Positions 6,071-7,613 of a DNA stretch of 7,613 nucleotides are shown piece by piece (position 1 is the stretch's first letter; the number at the start of each line of letters is the position of its first letter). Origin of the DNA: DATEPR01 sp036503065. GTDB taxonomy: Bacteria; Actinomycetota; Actinomycetes; Mycobacteriales; Pseudonocardiaceae. The DNA is taken from the NCBI GenBank assembly GCA_036503065.1, contig DASXXM010000241.1, forward strand, positions 1 to 7,613, given 5' to 3'. A model generated the notes under the pieces. That model had not been told where the DNA came from. It saw only the letters and a program-made list of their open reading frames with translations, and did no database searches. Position numbers and translations under genes: made by a program.

Positions 6071-6075
6071 GGAGG
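6071..6075 (+). promoter_or_regulatory. Shine-Dalgarno sequence deciding the thioesterase start
   Basis: GGAGG lies five bases before the GTG at 6081. The two upstream in-frame GTG codons (6066 and 6075) lie before or inside this site and have no comparable sequence in front of them, so 6081 is preferred. Confidence 0.65.
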
Positions 6076-6080
6076 TGCCG

Positions 6081-6551
6081 GTGACAGTTACCGAGGACGG
6101 TTCGGCCTTCGCCGCGGCGATGATGGGCATGATCGGCGAGTTCAACAAGAAGATCGGCCTGGAACTGGTCGAGGTCACCAAGGACCGCGTGGTCGGGACG
6201 CTCCCGGTCGAGGGCAACCGCCAGCCCTACGGTCTGATCCACGGCGGTGCGAACGCATCGCTGGCCGAGGCACTCGGCTCGATCGCCGCCGCCGTGAACG
6301 CGGGCCCGGACCGGGCCGCGATGGGCCTCGAGCTGTCCTGCACCCACCACCGCGCGGCTCTCGGCGGCCTGGTGACCGGCGTGTGCACGCCGCTGCACGT
6401 CGGCCGGAGCGTGTCGACCTGGCAGACCGTGATCACCGACGAGCAGGGCCACCGGACCTGCACGGCCCGGCTGACCTGCGTCATCAGGGACAACCCGCCC
6501 GGTGGCGGCGGCCTCGAACCGGTCAGGCCACGCCCAGATACGACTCCTTGA
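6081..6551 (+). CDS. PaaI-family hotdog-fold acyl-CoA thioesterase
   Basis: The protein has 156 residues from the GTG at 6081 (161 if the GTG at 6066 is used). It is a single hotdog domain of the PaaI/YdiI/EntH group, which hydrolyses acyl- or aryl-CoA thioesters and acts as a multimer in the cytoplasm. The signature is RQPYGLIHGGANASLAEALG (47-66). HGG (54-56) and E63 fit the active-site pattern in which a glutamate of the central helix acts as catalytic carboxylate. Conserved strands follow: MGLELSCTHHRAA, GLVTGVCTPLHVGRS, and VSTWQTVITDEQGHRTCTARLTC in two strands. The last 16 or so residues, rich in glycine, proline and arginine, are encoded partly over the opposing livF end. Its own substrate cannot be read from the sequence. 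The thioesterase gene diverges from polA across a short intergenic region, and I recall the polA pairing as common in actinobacteria. Confidence 0.92.
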   Translation: MTVTEDGSAFAAAMMGMIGEFNKKIGLELVEVTKDRVVGTLPVEGNRQPYGLIHGGANASLAEALGSIAAAVNAGPDRAAMGLELSCTHHRAALGGLVTGVCTPLHVGRSVSTWQTVITDEQGHRTCTARLTCVIRDNPPGGGGLEPVRPRPDTTP

Positions 6552-7236
6552 TCGACGGGTCGGCCAGCATCTCCGCACCGGTCCCGGACTTCACGATCGA
6601 CCCGGTCTCCAGCACGTAGGCCCGGTGCGCCCGGGACAGCGCCTGCTGCGCGTTCTGCTCGACCAGCAGGATCGTGGTGCCCTGCTGGTTGATCTCGGTG
6701 ATGATCCGGAAGATCTGCTGGATGAACTGCGGCGCCAGCCCCATCGACGGCTCGTCCAGCAGCAGCAGCCGCGGCTTGGACATCAGCGCCCGCGCGATGG
6801 CCAGCATCTGCTGCTCACCGCCGGACATGGTGCCGCCGGTCTGCTTGCGCCGCTCGGCGAGTCTCGGGAACAGTTCGAACACCCGCTCGTAGTCCGCGGC
6901 CAGCTTCCTGCGGTCCTTGCGGGCGTAGGCGCCCATGTCCAGGTTCTCCATGACGGTCATGCCGGGGAACACGCCGCGACCCTCGGGGGCCTGACAGATC
7001 CCGCGCACCACGCGCAGATCGGCGCGCAGCCGGGTGATGTCCTCGCCGTCGAACTGGATGCGGCCCGCGGACAGCGGGCGGATGCCGGAGATCGCGCGCA
7101 TCGTGGTGGTCTTGCCGGCGCCGTTCGCACCGATCAGGCTCACGATCTCGCCCGCCTCGACGCTCAGCGAAATACCGGACAGGGCGCCGATCCGTCCGTA
7201 GTGGACGGACACGTCGGCCAGCTCAAGCAACGCCAT
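6523..7236 (-). CDS. livF: Branched-chain amino-acid type ABC transporter, ATP-binding protein LivF
   Basis: This 237-residue ABC ATPase has the normal LivF length and is one of the two ATPases driving a high-affinity importer of the leucine/isoleucine/valine class. Motifs in order: A-loop Y13 (VHYG), Walker A GANGAGKT (36-43), Q-loop Q82 in ICQAPEGRGVFP, signature MSGGEQQ (137-143), Walker B LLLLDEPSMGLAP (157-169) with catalytic E162, and LLVEQNAQQAL (190-200). Glutamine replaces the switch histidine in that last motif, which is usual for LivF. The ending KESYLGVA is also typical. The ATG at 7236 has a GGGGG run 9 bases upstream and lies inside the last codons of livG (14-base overlap), so the two are translationally coupled and probably made in equal amounts. 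The true substrate could be another amino acid, amide or urea, since the Liv/HAAT family is broad. Its 3' end overlaps the thioesterase gene by 29 bases. Confidence 0.93.
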   Translation of the reverse strand: MALLELADVSVHYGRIGALSGISLSVEAGEIVSLIGANGAGKTTTMRAISGIRPLSAGRIQFDGEDITRLRADLRVVRGICQAPEGRGVFPGMTVMENLDMGAYARKDRRKLAADYERVFELFPRLAERRKQTGGTMSGGEQQMLAIARALMSKPRLLLLDEPSMGLAPQFIQQIFRIITEINQQGTTILLVEQNAQQALSRAHRAYVLETGSIVKSGTGAEMLADPSIKESYLGVA

Positions 7237-7613
7237 CGTCGGGCACCCCCAGGTAGGCGGCGATCACGGCCGGGTTCTCCCGGATCTCCGCCGGCAGGCC
7301 GTCGGCGATCTTCTTGCCGAACTCCAGCACCACGATCCGGTCGGTCACACCCATGACCAGTCGCATGTCGTGCTCGATCAACAACACCGTGTACCCGTCG
7401 TCGCGGATCTTGCGGATCAACCCCATGAGATCTTCCTTCTCGGCGGGGTTGAAGCCGGCGGCCGGCTCGTCCAGGCACAGCAGTTTCGGCTCGGTGGCCA
7501 GGGCCCTGGCGATCTCGAGGCGCCGCTGGTAGCCGTAGGGCAGGTTGCGGGCCTTGTCCGCGGCCCGGTCCGCGATGCCGACGAACTCCAGCAGCGCGCT
7601 GGCCCGCTCGACG
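7223..7613 (-). CDS. livG: Branched-chain amino-acid type ABC transporter, ATP-binding protein LivG, C-terminal part
   Basis: The frame is open from the right edge to a TGA at 7225-7223, giving the last 129 residues of an ABC ATPase; the N-terminus and Walker A lie outside. Visible motifs are the signature LPYGYQRRLEIARAL (residues 24-38 of the visible part, a common LivG variant of LSGGQ), Walker B LLCLDEPAAGFNP (44-56, catalytic E49), and the H-loop histidine in LLIEHDM (77-83). The AAGFNP segment after Walker B and the ending NPAVIAAYLG are characteristic of LivG rather than LivF. LivG pairs with LivF as the ATPase heterodimer under permeases LivH and LivM, whose genes, with a binding protein gene, would be expected beyond the right edge. 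An ATG at 7426 within the frame is internal and not a start. Confidence 0.93.
   Translation of the reverse strand, partial: VERASALLEFVGIADRAADKARNLPYGYQRRLEIARALATEPKLLCLDEPAAGFNPAEKEDLMGLIRKIRDDGYTVLLIEHDMRLVMGVTDRIVVLEFGKKIADGLPAEIRENPAVIAAYLGVPDDGVA

Noticed and set aside
1..7613. CRISPR array, tRNA/rRNA genes, insertion sequence or attachment site
   Set aside because: No regularly spaced repeats, no terminal inverted repeats, no transposase or integrase motifs, and no tRNA-like sequence were seen. Almost every base lies in a recognised gene.

Overview
The window is very GC-rich, densely packed chromosomal DNA. The gene content (a DNA polymerase I without proofreading residues, a PaaI-type thioesterase and a LivF/LivG pair) and the frequent GTG starts point to an actinobacterium. 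A member of the Pseudonocardiales, such as an Amycolatopsis relative, is my best guess, but that is inference from gene style. I see no mobile element, CRISPR array, RNA gene or phage gene, and no gene-free stretch longer than about 100 bases. It reads as a conserved housekeeping region with several uncharacterised small genes attached.

Left part (1-2021, + strand): the 3' end of a SAM-dependent methyltransferase gene, a GNAT acetyltransferase gene 4 bases later, and a gene for a three-helix membrane protein of unknown function. Spacing is tight enough for one transcript. The last gene meets the next block tail to tail, and a single CTAG supplies both stop codons.

Central part (2018-5999, - strand): polA is followed after 32 bases by a small P-loop kinase-like gene, then by a short Rossmann-fold (SDR-like) gene. 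The SDR-like gene has no ATG, GTG or TTG start placed where its nucleotide-binding motif could be translated. The best-placed initiation triplet is ACG. polA has no Shine-Dalgarno sequence but has a TAnnnT -10 box six bases before its GTG, the pattern of a leaderless mRNA. The P-loop gene shows the same pattern.

Right part (6000-7613): a short divergent promoter region separates polA from a hotdog-fold thioesterase gene on the + strand. The thioesterase gene overlaps by 29 bases, tail to tail, with livF. livF overlaps the end of livG by 14 bases, and livG runs off the window. LivG and LivF are the two ATPases of a branched-chain amino-acid type ABC importer; the permease and binding-protein genes would be expected beyond the right edge.

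I found no convincing new multi-gene system. The items most worth a second look are the missing start codon of the SDR-like gene, the leaderless-promoter pattern at polA and the P-loop gene, and the two terminator-free convergent junctions.
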